Notes: generated from the letters alone by a model not told the origin. A stretch of DNA of 64,000 nt from Alicyclobacillus sp. SO9 (GCF_016406125.1 NZ_CP066339.1:2108001-2172000), one strand, 5' to 3'. Shown: positions 42,654 through 52,310, counted from the first letter of the stretch. Numbers and translations: made by a program.

Positions 42654-45635
42654 TTGAAGCTGGAATCGGAAATAAGACACACTAGTGAATTCGTTGAAGT
42701 AGACGTAGATGACGAAGTGCGAAAGGTTGCTGATACCTCTTCGGTTTTGGACGTCATTTTGGAGAACGATGCATCATTTCCCCACGTTTGTTACCACGAG
42801 GCACTTGACCCCATTGAGACCTGTGATACCTGTATTGTTGAAGTGAATGGAAGGAGAGTGCGAGCTTGTTCCACATCGGTTGAACCGGGTATGAAAGTAC
42901 GCACGAAGACGGCCTCTGCAACAGCAGCGCGGAACGAGGCTATGAACCGGATTTTGTACAATCACGATTTGTATTGCACAGTCTGTGACAACAACAATGG
43001 CAACTGTACATTACACAACACGGTGAAGGCCATGGGTGTAGAACATCAGAAATACCCCTTCAAACCAAAACCGTATGAAGAGGACAATACGAATCCGTTC
43101 TATCGTTACAATCCGGACCAGTGCATTCTGTGCGGTCGCTGTGTTGAGGCATGCCAAAATCTGCAGGTGAGTGAGGTTCTGTCGATTGACTGGGAGCGTG
43201 ACAGACCGCGTGTGCTTTGGGATGATGATGCCCCCATTAATGAATCGTCCTGTGTTTCCTGTGGACACTGCGTAACAGTATGCCCGACCAATGCCTTGAT
43301 GGAAAAGTCCATGTTGGGAGAAGCGGGCTTTGCGACAGGCCTTAAGCCTGAATTACTCGAGTCGATGATTCATTTGACGAAAGAAACCGAGCCTGGGTAT
43401 TCCCCGATTTTCACTATTTCCGATATGGAATCAAAGATGCGGGAATCCAGAATCAAGAAAACCAAGACGGTCTGTACATACTGCGGGGTTGGATGCAGTT
43501 TTGACATTTGGACAAAGGACCGTGAAATACTCAAAGTTGAGCCCCAGATGGACGCGCCGGCCAATCAGATTTCCACCTGTGTGAAAGGTAAATTCGGATG
43601 GGATTTTGTCAACAGTGACGAGCGTTTGACGGAACCCCTAATTCGCAGAGGGGATGAATTTGTTCAGGTTAGTTGGAACGAGGCAATGGATTACGTTGCA
43701 GAACGGCTGACACAGATCCGCGAGACGGATGGACCTGACGCTATTGGCTATATTTCATCTTCCAAGTGTACCAATGAAGAAAATTACTTGATGCAAAAGT
43801 TTGCACGAGCCGTAATGGGGACCAATAATGTCGACAACTGTTCCCGCTATTGCCAAGCGCCAGCTACGACGGCCTTGAGACGGACAATGGGGTATGGCGG
43901 AGATACGGGATCGATTGAGGACATTGGTCAAGCAGAACTGGTCATCATTGTTGGCGCAAACCCGGCTGAATCTCATCCCGTTCTTTCAACGCGCGTGCGG
44001 AGAGCACAAAAGAAGCATGGGCAAAAGCTGATTGTGGCGGATCTGAGAATGAACGACATGGCAAAACGAGCAGATGTCTGGCTCCATCCGAAAGCAGGCA
44101 GCGACTTAGTCTGGTTATCAGCTGTGACGAAATACATGATTGACATGGGCTGGCACGATGAGTCGTTTGTGCAGGAAACTGTGAACGATTTCCATGAATT
44201 TCTGGTTTCACTGGCCCCGTACACGTTGGAATACGCGGCGAAGGAAACTGGATTGTCACAGGAACAGCTGAAGCAAACCGCACAGATGATTCGCGACGCC
44301 TCTTCGATGTGTATCCTCTGGGCCATGGGTGTGACCCAGCAAGTGGGCGGCAGTGACACAAGTACAGCCATTTGCAACCTGCTGCTGGCCACGGGGAATG
44401 TTGGCAGACCTGGTACCGGCGCTTATCCGCTGAGGGGTCACAACAACGTACAGGGAGCTGGAGATTTCGGTTGTGCACCGGATGTTTTTCCAGGCTATGA
44501 GTCAGTCAATTCGGAAGATGTCAGAGCGCGCTATGAGAAGGCATGGAACGTTTCGATTCCTACCACAAAAGGCCTCAACAACCACCAAATGGTAGAGAAG
44601 ATCCATGAAGGTGAATTGAAAGCCATGTACATCATGGGTGAAGAGATGGCAATTGTCGACTCAAATTCAAACCGCGTGCAAGCCGCCTTTGAAAAATTGG
44701 AATTCTTTGTTGCTCAGGATATTTTCTTCTCCAAAACAGCCCAGTATGCAGATGTAATCCTTCCTGCCTCCCCGAGCCTGGAGAAAGAAGGGACGTTTAC
44801 CAACACAGAGCGTCGCATTCAGCATCTCTATCAGGCTCTGGATTCGAAAGGCAGTTCTCGGCCGGATTGGGTCATCATTCAGGATTTGGCTAACCGTCTT
44901 GGAGCTGCCTGGAACTACACGCATCCATCTCAAATTTTCTCTGAAGCCACTGCAATTGCGCCTATGTTTCAGGGGCTGACCTATGAATCCCTGGAAGGCT
45001 ATCACTCGGAGCAGTGGCCCATTCAACCAAATCAGGCGGGAACACCGCTGTTGTACCAAAACGGTTTCCCGTTTCCAGATGGGAAAGCCCGGTTTTATCC
45101 GGTAGAGTGGACCAAACCGCTGCTCGCGCCCAATGCAGAATACGATTTACATCTGAATAACGGTCGGATGCTCGAACACTTCCACGAGGGAAACCTGACG
45201 TACCGAGTCAGCGGGATTGCTCAAAAGGTACCCACATCTTATGTAGAAGTCTCTCGTAAATTGGCCAGAGAGCGAGGTATCGAGGATGGAACGACGGTTC
45301 GTCTCATCTCCCCGTACGGAGCGGTGAAACTGCAAGCAACTGTTACAGACAGAGTAGAGGGCAATGAGCTGTATCTGCCCATGAATACTTCGAAAGATGA
45401 AGAAGCAGTCAATTACCTGACCAGCAGTAACCACGATGAAACGGCCTATACGCCCGCGTACAAAGACATCCATGTACGCATGGAAGTACTCGAAGGTAGA
45501 GGCACATCGCCGCTGGTCAAAGGCAACTTCCGCCTTGGTCACCCGAATCCTCAACCGGGTGTCATGGTTCATAGAAAATGGCAGCGCAGCGACTATGAAC
45601 CCCTTGTGGAGCAGCGTCCATCGGGAGAGCGCTGA
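42654..45635 (+). CDS. formate dehydrogenase-type molybdopterin oxidoreductase (ForC/YjgC/YrhE-like)
   Basis: A 993-residue enzyme. TTG 42654 follows GGGAGGTGGG. The N-terminal [2Fe-2S] domain has HVCYHEALDPIETCDTC; a His-Cys cluster and two [4Fe-4S] motifs follow (CILCGRCVEACQNLQ, CVSCGHCVTVCPTNA). The molybdenum domain starts at CTYCGVGCSFDIW near residue 277. The Mo-ligand site is DNCSRYCQAPAT near 395, with cysteine in place of selenocysteine and glutamine where E. coli FdhF has histidine. LRGHNNVQGAGDFG and a C-terminal dinucleotide-binding domain follow. The next gene is DUF1641, the partner in ForCE-type enzymes that pass electrons to the quinone pool. Confidence 0.92.
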   Translation: MKLESEIRHTSEFVEVDVDDEVRKVADTSSVLDVILENDASFPHVCYHEALDPIETCDTCIVEVNGRRVRACSTSVEPGMKVRTKTASATAARNEAMNRILYNHDLYCTVCDNNNGNCTLHNTVKAMGVEHQKYPFKPKPYEEDNTNPFYRYNPDQCILCGRCVEACQNLQVSEVLSIDWERDRPRVLWDDDAPINESSCVSCGHCVTVCPTNALMEKSMLGEAGFATGLKPELLESMIHLTKETEPGYSPIFTISDMESKMRESRIKKTKTVCTYCGVGCSFDIWTKDREILKVEPQMDAPANQISTCVKGKFGWDFVNSDERLTEPLIRRGDEFVQVSWNEAMDYVAERLTQIRETDGPDAIGYISSSKCTNEENYLMQKFARAVMGTNNVDNCSRYCQAPATTALRRTMGYGGDTGSIEDIGQAELVIIVGANPAESHPVLSTRVRRAQKKHGQKLIVADLRMNDMAKRADVWLHPKAGSDLVWLSAVTKYMIDMGWHDESFVQETVNDFHEFLVSLAPYTLEYAAKETGLSQEQLKQTAQMIRDASSMCILWAMGVTQQVGGSDTSTAICNLLLATGNVGRPGTGAYPLRGHNNVQGAGDFGCAPDVFPGYESVNSEDVRARYEKAWNVSIPTTKGLNNHQMVEKIHEGELKAMYIMGEEMAIVDSNSNRVQAAFEKLEFFVAQDIFFSKTAQYADVILPASPSLEKEGTFTNTERRIQHLYQALDSKGSSRPDWVIIQDLANRLGAAWNYTHPSQIFSEATAIAPMFQGLTYESLEGYHSEQWPIQPNQAGTPLLYQNGFPFPDGKARFYPVEWTKPLLAPNAEYDLHLNNGRMLEHFHEGNLTYRVSGIAQKVPTSYVEVSRKLARERGIEDGTTVRLISPYGAVKLQATVTDRVEGNELYLPMNTSKDEEAVNYLTSSNHDETAYTPAYKDIHVRMEVLEGRGTSPLVKGNFRLGHPNPQPGVMVHRKWQRSDYEPLVEQRPSGER

Positions 45636-45658
45636 AATGGAAAAGGAGAGTGGTGAAA

Positions 45659-46198
45659 ATGGCAAAGCCTGTGTCAACAATTCGTGATGTTGAAGGTCAG
45701 AATGACGGCAAGAAGGATCATCAGTTGCGAGAACTGGAGAATCTTTTGTCGTCTCACACCGAGGACGTGGAACAATTGTTTCGCGTCGTTCACCTTCTTC
45801 AAGAGAAGGGCCTGCTCGACGTTGCTGCAGCCGCATTAGAACAGGGGCAAGACTTGCTGGAAATTCTCGTGCGGCAAGCGAATGGTCCTGGAAGTCTCGG
45901 CGGCATTAAAAGTCTAATTGCTGTAGTTCAAGGAATGACAAAATTGGACGCCAGTGTCGTTTCTGCAGTTTTCACAGGCTTGGGGAAAGCGTCTCAAGTC
46001 ATTGCCGGCGGAGAAGCGGAAGAAATTTCGGGGTTGTGGGATATTGTCCGGGTCATGCGTGATAGTGATGTGACAACCGGTCTCACAGCAATCTTCGCCA
46101 TCCTGAAGGCAGTGGGGCAGCAACTCAATCCAACTGGTTCCACAGGAGAATCCAGTCAAGACCTGAATTTTTCCTCACCAACAGCAAAGACTGTGTGA
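45659..46198 (+). CDS. DUF1641 protein, ForE/YjgD-like partner subunit
   Basis: A 179-residue protein of the DUF1641 family, always linked to ForC-type formate dehydrogenases in bacilli. It has an N-terminal linker, then a helical region LLSSHTEDVEQLFRVVHLLQ, quoted in part: VEQLFRVVHLLQEKG; LDVAAAALEQGQDLLEIL; GIKSLIAVVQGMTKLD; and SGLWDIVRVMRDSDVTTGL. ATG 45659 is preferred (AAGGAG at 45643-45648); GTG 45653 is possible. It starts 24 bases after the catalytic subunit and probably connects it to the membrane. Confidence 0.87.
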   Translation: MAKPVSTIRDVEGQNDGKKDHQLRELENLLSSHTEDVEQLFRVVHLLQEKGLLDVAAAALEQGQDLLEILVRQANGPGSLGGIKSLIAVVQGMTKLDASVVSAVFTGLGKASQVIAGGEAEEISGLWDIVRVMRDSDVTTGLTAIFAILKAVGQQLNPTGSTGESSQDLNFSSPTAKTV

Positions 46199-46255
46199 GT
46201 AGAAAACTTTAGTGAGCCTGTGAGTACCATTTCCGGGTGAATAGGAGTGTGTGCT

Positions 46256-46852
46256 TTGACAACAACGATTCAATTTGCACAATCAGCATTTTGGCCGGTG
46301 GCAGTCGGCTTTTTTGGACTTGGCACAGGATACTTCATTTGGGGCGGCCAGGCATTGTTTGGTTTTCCAAGGTCAAGTGACGAGGTTAACAAAACGATGG
46401 GCATGTGGGGCTTTTGGATGCCTGGGTTTATGCAGTTTATCACTGGGGTCTATTTAATGGTGGGTCTGACCTGGTTTGGGGTTTACCAGAAATCCGCTCC
46501 GCTGTATATGGCTGCACTGGCTTTTACATCCTATGGGATACATTGGTTTGCGATGGCACACCGACGTTATATTGGCAGCAGCGAAAAACCTGACGCCTGG
46601 ATGGCAATTCCCTTCTTCTTAATTTCCTTGTTAGGCATGTTGGTGTTTTTCAGTGCGGGAGATCATCCGGTGGGTATATTGTTTTTGGGTCTGGTATTAA
46701 TCTATCTGTCAGAAATCCCAGCACGCTTCAGCGGTTCCGCAGGGCTTGGCAGGTTGGTCGGTTTTTGGCAGTTTATCACTGGTATTTGGCTGATGTACCT
46801 GACCTATGGTGTGACATTCAATACTGCACTAGGTCAACACTGGTGGGTCTGA
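46256..46852 (+). CDS. six-TM membrane protein, possibly GPR1/FUN34/YaaH-like transporter
   Basis: A 198-residue integral membrane protein with six hydrophobic segments. TTG 46256 is chosen because AGGAG at 46243-46247 would overlap GTG 46247. The pattern of short helices and the paired segments MWGFWMPGFMQFITGVYLM and LVGFWQFITGIWLMY suggest internal duplication. The general layout resembles the GPR1/FUN34/YaaH acetate-transporter group, but the NPAPLGL signature is missing, so the family is uncertain. Its place directly behind the formate dehydrogenase genes suggests a role in small-acid transport or membrane attachment. Confidence 0.65.
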   Translation: MTTTIQFAQSAFWPVAVGFFGLGTGYFIWGGQALFGFPRSSDEVNKTMGMWGFWMPGFMQFITGVYLMVGLTWFGVYQKSAPLYMAALAFTSYGIHWFAMAHRRYIGSSEKPDAWMAIPFFLISLLGMLVFFSAGDHPVGILFLGLVLIYLSEIPARFSGSAGLGRLVGFWQFITGIWLMYLTYGVTFNTALGQHWWV

Positions 46853-47081
46853 TTCGTCCGTATGGAGAGCAACCAGCGTATGAACTCCATTCAACAATTC
46901 ATGCAGGAATCGATGGGCCCCGTAGTGCATTCTGCGCAACGGGGTCTTCTGGTGGTAATAGAGGTACTCGCCTCTGACCTTGCATTATTGTGCTAATCTG
47001 TACCTTTTGTCATTGTCACTAACGATTTATGATGACACCATTCGATGTGAATACGTAGGGAGAGAATGGAGGATCACGTTA

Positions 47082-47903
47082 GTGAAAGAGCAAGCGGTAA
47101 AAGCACAGTTGTTTCGAGACTTGCATTATGCTGCGTCGCCGCTGGTACTGGCGAACGCCTGGGATGCTGTCACTGCACGCATTTTTGAAGCTGTTGGCTT
47201 TCCAGCCATCGCGACGACGAGTGCCGGTATGGCCATGGCACTTGGCTATCCGGACGGCGGGTATTTGCCTTTTGAAGCACTTGTTGCTGCACTTCAGCGA
47301 GTTGTTACTAGTGTCCAAGTCCCCGTATCTGCTGACATCGAATCGGGTTATGGCGTGACCCCTGAAGAGACTGCGGACTACGTTGACAAATTGATTGAAA
47401 CTGGTATTGTCGGCATCAATATTGAAGACTCAGTCGGACACGGAGATGGGGCCTTGTTTCCAGAAGAACTTCAGGCGCAAAGGATTGCTGCAATTCACGA
47501 AACATGCCACATTCCCCTGTTTATCAATGCCAGAATCGACAACTTTAAGCACGGAGGGAAAACGGACAAGGAATTGCTTGAAGACGCAATTCGTCGTGCC
47601 CAGTTGTATCGACAAGCGGGAGCTGACTGCATCTTTGTCTTTGGTGTCCGCGATTTGGATGTTATTCAAGCCTCGGTGCGACGAATTCCGGGTCCGGTGA
47701 ACTTCATGGCTGGAAGCGGGATGCCTTCAGTCAATCAGTTGAAAGAAGCAGGCGCTTCCAGAATAAGCATGGGTCCTGCAGCACTCAAGGTCGCAATGGG
47801 GTCTGTGAAAAAGGTTGCCACAGACCTCTTCAGCAATGGAACCTATGATAGTTCTCCGCAATCCGAGATGTCATATCAAGAGTTGAACGGCTATTTCCTG
47901 TAA
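47082..47903 (+). CDS. PEP mutase/isocitrate lyase superfamily enzyme
   Basis: A 273-residue TIM barrel of the ICL/PEPM superfamily. GTG 47082 has GGAGG upstream; the longer frame from 46980 is non-coding leader. Seen are LANAWDAVTARIFEAVGFP near residues 23-41, TTSAGMAMALGYPDG, the Mg-binding PVSADIESGYG near 86, GINIEDSVGHGDG near 118 and NARIDNF near 150. The cysteine loop KKCGH of isocitrate and methylisocitrate lyases is missing. Likely activity is C-C or P-C bond cleavage of an oxalo- or phosphono-type acid, as in oxaloacetate decarboxylase-like members. The LysR and TDT genes beyond it may belong with it. Confidence 0.83.
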   Translation: MKEQAVKAQLFRDLHYAASPLVLANAWDAVTARIFEAVGFPAIATTSAGMAMALGYPDGGYLPFEALVAALQRVVTSVQVPVSADIESGYGVTPEETADYVDKLIETGIVGINIEDSVGHGDGALFPEELQAQRIAAIHETCHIPLFINARIDNFKHGGKTDKELLEDAIRRAQLYRQAGADCIFVFGVRDLDVIQASVRRIPGPVNFMAGSGMPSVNQLKEAGASRISMGPAALKVAMGSVKKVATDLFSNGTYDSSPQSEMSYQELNGYFL

Positions 47904-47909
47904 TGGCAA

Positions 47910-48824
47910 TCACACCGCCGTGACATCAATTGTTGATAATCTCTCCGATTGTTGCAGTAGAAATTGTCTAAATAAGCTGCTTGCTTTTGTTTCGAATTTA
48001 GACTTTCTTAACACCAAGGAGAACTTCCTTTTAATTGGAGGATACGAGAGCGGAATGACTTTCATGGTCTTGCACATGAGTTCCTTACGAATGACCCACT
48101 TAGACAACAGCGTAATTCCTAATCCGGCTTCCACAGACTCCTTAATCACTTGGTTGCTGCGGTATTCAATGAGCGTTTTTGGACGAAGGTCAAATTGCTG
48201 AAATACGTTATCTGTAATCTCGCGAGTGCCGGAGCCCTGTTCTCGAACAATCCAGCACTCGCTTTCAACATCTGCAGTCGACACAGTTTTCTGGGCCGCC
48301 AGCGGGTGGTCGATTGATGCAACTACTACCACTGTGTCGTCGGCAAAAGGTGTCACGTCTACGTGTTTCTCCCCGAGTATACCTCCTTCAATAATGCCAA
48401 CATCTAATTCTCCGCATTCAACCAACTCCACAACTTTTTGTGTGTTCTCAATTGTAATACTTGGTTCTATTCTGGAATAGCGGCCCCGAAAATCTGCGAC
48501 CACATGTGGTAAAACATACTCTCCAAAGGTGAAACTAGAACCAATCTTCAGAGGTCCTGCTGCCTCTTCCTTTAAATCGCGGATTTGTCGACCCAGTTGC
48601 TCGTACAGGCCAAGCATCTCCTTTGCGTAACGATAAAACACTTCACCGGCTGGATTCAATCGAACGTATTTATTGGTTCTGTCCAATAAACTTACATCCA
48701 TCTTCTGTTCAAGGTTTTGGATGTACTGACTAATCGCAGGTTGACTGATATGGAGTGTCTTTGCAGCGCGTGTAAAGTTTTTTTCTTCCGCCACCGTCAC
48801 GAATACTTGTAATTGTTGGTCCAT
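47910..48824 (-). CDS. LysR family transcriptional regulator
   Basis: A 304-residue LysR regulator. ATG 48824 is preferred because GGAGG precedes it by the right distance. The N-terminal helix-turn-helix is DQQLQVFVTVAEEKNFTRA then ISQPAISQYIQNLEQK near residues 31-46. The substrate domain has GPLKIGSSFTFGEYVLP and DVGIIEGGI. This resembles CysL/YwfK-type members. It is divergent from a TDT-family exporter with a palindrome between them, the usual LysR arrangement for controlling the divergent gene. It is convergent with the PEPM-type gene, only 6 bases apart. Confidence 0.92.
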   Translation of the reverse strand: MDQQLQVFVTVAEEKNFTRAAKTLHISQPAISQYIQNLEQKMDVSLLDRTNKYVRLNPAGEVFYRYAKEMLGLYEQLGRQIRDLKEEAAGPLKIGSSFTFGEYVLPHVVADFRGRYSRIEPSITIENTQKVVELVECGELDVGIIEGGILGEKHVDVTPFADDTVVVVASIDHPLAAQKTVSTADVESECWIVREQGSGTREITDNVFQQFDLRPKTLIEYRSNQVIKESVEAGLGITLLSKWVIRKELMCKTMKVIPLSYPPIKRKFSLVLRKSKFETKASSLFRQFLLQQSERLSTIDVTAV

Positions 48825-48852
48825 GTGATTTGCCTCCATCAAATGAATTCCG

Positions 48853-48874
48853 ATAATGATAATTATATCATTAT
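48853..48874. promoter_or_regulatory. palindrome in the LysR/TDT divergent region, candidate LysR box
   Basis: ATAATGAT (48853-48860) and ATCATTAT (48867-48874) are perfect inverted copies around AATTAT. It lies 28 bases upstream of the LysR start and about 100 upstream of the transporter start. Confidence 0.5.
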
Positions 48875-48971
48875 TGTTATGATTCTAATTATGTATTTTA
48901 CTTATTTATTAGAAACACATACGATACGTTTGTAGTCAAAACGTTTGTAATCGTGAGGGGGAACCACGGAA

Positions 48972-50084
48972 ATGCGCATTGTGAGACAGTTTGGCCCGAA
49001 TTGGTTTACAACCATCATGGGTGTAGGAATTGTAGCAGGACTCACATACTCCTCCCCTTTTCCAATTCCATTTCAGCATCAAATTGGACTGTTTTTATTT
49101 GGCTTGTTGAACTTGATTTTTATCGTTGCTGTATTGCTCTGGATGTTCCGGTGGATATTTCATTTGGATGAGGCCGTAAATGACTTTCGTTATCCGGAGA
49201 AGGCTTTGTTTTACGGTGCATTCGCAATGGGAATTAATGTAGTTGGGAACGACTACTTTGTTATTGGTACGCATTTTTTGAATCGATACCTGGCAACAGA
49301 CATCAGCAAGGTCATCTGGGTCATCGGAACTATCGCAGCGATATTCACGGTCATTGTCGTACCGTATCTGCTGTTTGCCGAACACAAAGTGGATCAGCGT
49401 GACGCTCTAGCCACCTGGTTGATTCCGGTTGTCCCGCCAATTGTCGCCGCTGATACAGGAACAAACCTGATTCCTCTGTGGGGAGGTCCCAATACACAAT
49501 TCACCGTTACGGTTGTTATTTTAGCCATGCTTGGTGTGACATTTTTTCTGTTCATTATGGTAAGCGGACTTGTCTACTCGCGGCTGGTGTATCACCGACG
49601 TCTGAGCGGACACGCCGCTCCCAGTCTTTGGGTTGAAATTGGTCCCATTGGTATGTCGATGGGGACATTTAGTACACTGCCACTCACAACACATCAGATC
49701 TTAGGGCACTATGGGAACGCACTTCACGCCTTTGCTGTCATACTTTCAATGGTACTTTGGGGAATCGGCATCTGGTGGATTAGCATTTCCTCCATGTATA
49801 CGCTCCTGCATCTTAGTCGACGGGGTGAAGGTCTGCCGTTTCATATGGGCTGGTGGAGCTATGTGTTCCCAATCGGCAGCTTTACCAGCGGCACATATGC
49901 GCTGAATCAGTTGGTGCAGTACCCGTTTTTTACAATTGCAGGATTTGTACAACTCGTAGTGCTTTGGACATGCTTTACCGTCGTATTTGTGCGAACTGGT
50001 ATGGGAGTGTGGAAAGGCAGCTTAATTCAATGGCGGAGAATTCACGTTCAAGGAAGCATCCAAAGGGCACAAAAGCCAGCATAA
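48972..50084 (+). CDS. TDT-family transporter (dicarboxylate/sulfite exporter-like)
   Basis: A 370-residue ten-helix protein of the tellurite-resistance/dicarboxylate transporter family (TehA, Mae1, Ssu1). The N-terminus QFGPNWFTTIMGVGIVAGL is the typical first helix. VPPIVAADTGTNLIP near residue 155 and IGPIGMSMGTFSTLP near 222 match the conserved pore helices. WWSYVFPIGSFTSGTYAL near 302 is the signature near the end. It should export an anion such as sulfite, malate or a related acid. ATG 48972 follows GTGAGGGGG. The divergent LysR regulator probably controls it. Confidence 0.87.
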   Translation: MRIVRQFGPNWFTTIMGVGIVAGLTYSSPFPIPFQHQIGLFLFGLLNLIFIVAVLLWMFRWIFHLDEAVNDFRYPEKALFYGAFAMGINVVGNDYFVIGTHFLNRYLATDISKVIWVIGTIAAIFTVIVVPYLLFAEHKVDQRDALATWLIPVVPPIVAADTGTNLIPLWGGPNTQFTVTVVILAMLGVTFFLFIMVSGLVYSRLVYHRRLSGHAAPSLWVEIGPIGMSMGTFSTLPLTTHQILGHYGNALHAFAVILSMVLWGIGIWWISISSMYTLLHLSRRGEGLPFHMGWWSYVFPIGSFTSGTYALNQLVQYPFFTIAGFVQLVVLWTCFTVVFVRTGMGVWKGSLIQWRRIHVQGSIQRAQKPA

Positions 50085-50243
50085 TTGAAGCAAAGCCTCT
50101 GTCCTTCAAAGCAGGGTACTCAATATACAATTGAACGTTGTTGTGTTATCACTAAGTCAAGCACAGATTTACCTTAGACCACTCTACTTAGAACATTTGA
50201 TAAAACAACACGCCGTTGCTGTGTTGTGCGAGGAGCGAATTTT

Positions 50244-51338
50244 TTGGCTGACGAAATGACATTGTTGGATGCTTTTAAACAGACGAAATTTCAGGTAGTA
50301 GGCCATGGTCCAAGAAACGTGCAGGTTCTCAAAGACGCGTTGGCCGACACAGACGGAGATTTGGAAAGCGATATGTATGGCAAGGGGAAAGTTATTGAAG
50401 ATTTTCAGAACAAAATGGCGGCGTATTTGGGGATGGAGGAAGCGATTTTCTTTCCCAGCGGGACGATGGCACAACAGATTGCTCTGAGAATTTGGTGCGA
50501 TCAAACGGAGATTTACAAAGTCGCCTATCACCCATTATGCCACTTGGAAATCCATGAACAAGATGGATTAAAGCGGCTGCACAACATTCAGCCAGTGTTG
50601 CTGGCAGAGGAGGACAGAATCATCGAACTGGAGGATGTGCTGAACGTCCAAGAGGACATATCCTGTTTGCTGCTTGAACTTCCTCAACGTGAGATTGGAG
50701 GACAGCTTCCGGACTACGCCACACTTGAGGCGATTTCACAGCACTGCAGGGAACACGGCATCAAACTGCACTTGGATGGTGCTAGACTGTTTGAAGTGCT
50801 TCCTTACTACGGTACAACAGCAGAGGAAATTTGCCGCCTGTTTGATAGTGTCTATGTTTCCTTGTACAAGGGGATTGGGGGAGTGGCAGGAGCCATTCTG
50901 GCAGGAAATCCGGACTTTATTGCGGAGTCCGTCATATGGAAACGGCGCTACGGAGGAGACCTAATTAGTCTGTACCCTTACATCATTGCGGACGATTGGT
51001 ACCTGAGCAAGAGGTTAGACAAGATGGGGCAGTATTATAAGGATGCTAGAGAACTAGCGGAATACTATAATCGTTGTTCCGGAATCTCTACCGTCCCGAG
51101 CGTGCCCGTTAGCAACATGTTTCATGTTCAGGTTGAACTTCCCAAGGATGAGTTTGAGCGCATACTCCTTGAGATGTACGAAAATACAGGTATTGGACTT
51201 ACAGGAAGTATTCGGGAAATAAGCGATGTGCGTTGCTATTTTGAAGTGAGCATCGGAGATCAATATGAAAAGGTTCCGAAGGAGGCATTGGGTAAAGCGT
51301 TTGATTTTCTAGGTTCAAGAATGCTGGCAGTCCAGTAA
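50244..51338 (+). CDS. threonine aldolase/beta-eliminating lyase family PLP enzyme
   Basis: A 364-residue fold-type I PLP enzyme. TTG 50244 is preferred because GAGGAG at 50229-50234 is 9 bases before it; the frame opens at 50226. SDMYGKGKVIEDFQNKMAAYLG, quoted in part: MYGKGKVIEDFQNKMA; FFPSGTMAQQIALRIW near residue 74, HLDGARLFEVLPYYG near 178 (PLP-pyridine aspartate) and the PLP lysine in SLYKGIGGVAGAIL near 210. It resembles low-specificity threonine aldolases but the glycine cleavage reaction is not certain. It is monocistronic and has no clear link to neighbours. Confidence 0.83.
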   Translation: MADEMTLLDAFKQTKFQVVGHGPRNVQVLKDALADTDGDLESDMYGKGKVIEDFQNKMAAYLGMEEAIFFPSGTMAQQIALRIWCDQTEIYKVAYHPLCHLEIHEQDGLKRLHNIQPVLLAEEDRIIELEDVLNVQEDISCLLLELPQREIGGQLPDYATLEAISQHCREHGIKLHLDGARLFEVLPYYGTTAEEICRLFDSVYVSLYKGIGGVAGAILAGNPDFIAESVIWKRRYGGDLISLYPYIIADDWYLSKRLDKMGQYYKDARELAEYYNRCSGISTVPSVPVSNMFHVQVELPKDEFERILLEMYENTGIGLTGSIREISDVRCYFEVSIGDQYEKVPKEALGKAFDFLGSRMLAVQ

Positions 51339-51569
51339 CACTGAGGAGAATCATTACCAAGAATTATCATTGTGAACACGCTCAAGACGTATCAGTCGGC
51401 GAGAAGGCAAAAATGCAGTCTACTGAAACACCCGATACTAGTCAACACTCAAATAGGAAGAACGCAAAGCGGGTTTCATAGCTATCATTGGATGGCGTAT
51501 TGAATTTCCCGCTCATGTCATATCCGAGAACCACTGTTCCGTCATATAATGGCGGTGGAGGTGATAGAT

Positions 51570-52253
51570 GTGCCAATTCTAAACTATGGTGTTGTTTGTG
51601 GCCGAGTTGTTCGTTATAGTCCAGGGTCTGACAGTTTCTCTCACTTTCAAATCATACTAGTGGATGACAGTCATACTGAATATCAGGTAGACGTAAATGT
51701 CCGTTCGAAGGATGGTTCCGAGGTGCTGTATTTCTCGACTGATAATTTCACGAGGGATTTAATACAGGATTGGAAGGGCCTATCTACGGGTTTTACGCCG
51801 CTGCAAAGCAATGCCGACAGCGGTGCACTAGATTATCTCCGGGAAGACCTATTTGCGGTTGAGTCAATGCAACCATTGCCTATGAAAGGCCCCGCAAATG
51901 ACGCGCTGAATGCATATCTTGGGCAGGCCATTAAAAAGGCGTACGACGAGAATGGGTTGGTCTATGCCTTTGGGCAGCACTTTCGTGATAGAGGACACAG
52001 TGCACGCCATGACAAGAGATTTCACGAACCCAGTCGAGGCATACACGACATTCATATGAATCAAGGAAATCTTTCTCGGTATGAGAAGGAAAACGGGCCC
52101 TACCAAGACGGCGGCCTGTTCGTTGAAGATAAGAGCCGCGGACAGTGGACCGCCATTTTTCTGGCTTTTCAAACGCAGTCATTTCGTACGGATGCGTCTG
52201 GAGACCCAACCGGACCAACGTGGGCGTCAGAGCACGGCGGCGAAGTGAGATAG
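51570..52253 (+). CDS. DUF2278 family protein (YukJ-like)
   Basis: A 227-residue protein of DUF2278. GTG 51570 follows GGAGGTGA with good spacing and gives MPILNYGVVCGRV, the canonical N-terminus; ATG 51549 is a false extension. Seen are FSHFQIILVDDSHTEYQV, then KGPANDALNAYLGQAIKKA, then YAFGQHF, HDIHMNQGN and GPYQDGGLFVE, the conserved histidine-rich end that suggests a metal-dependent enzyme. Function unknown. A classic terminator follows. Confidence 0.85.
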   Translation: MPILNYGVVCGRVVRYSPGSDSFSHFQIILVDDSHTEYQVDVNVRSKDGSEVLYFSTDNFTRDLIQDWKGLSTGFTPLQSNADSGALDYLREDLFAVESMQPLPMKGPANDALNAYLGQAIKKAYDENGLVYAFGQHFRDRGHSARHDKRFHEPSRGIHDIHMNQGNLSRYEKENGPYQDGGLFVEDKSRGQWTAIFLAFQTQSFRTDASGDPTGPTWASEHGGEVR

Positions 52254-52310
52254 AGCAAGAGGGGGACTAGTCCACTCCTCTCACTATAAGCACGGAGTTA
52301 CATGTGGCTG

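Noticed and set aside
42494-43976. Selenocysteine use in the formate dehydrogenase
   Set aside because: The Mo-ligand codon encodes cysteine; no in-frame TGA is present.
43945-44478. 177-codon minus-strand frame inside the formate dehydrogenase gene
   Set aside because: Antisense shadow of a well-supported gene, without a ribosome binding site.
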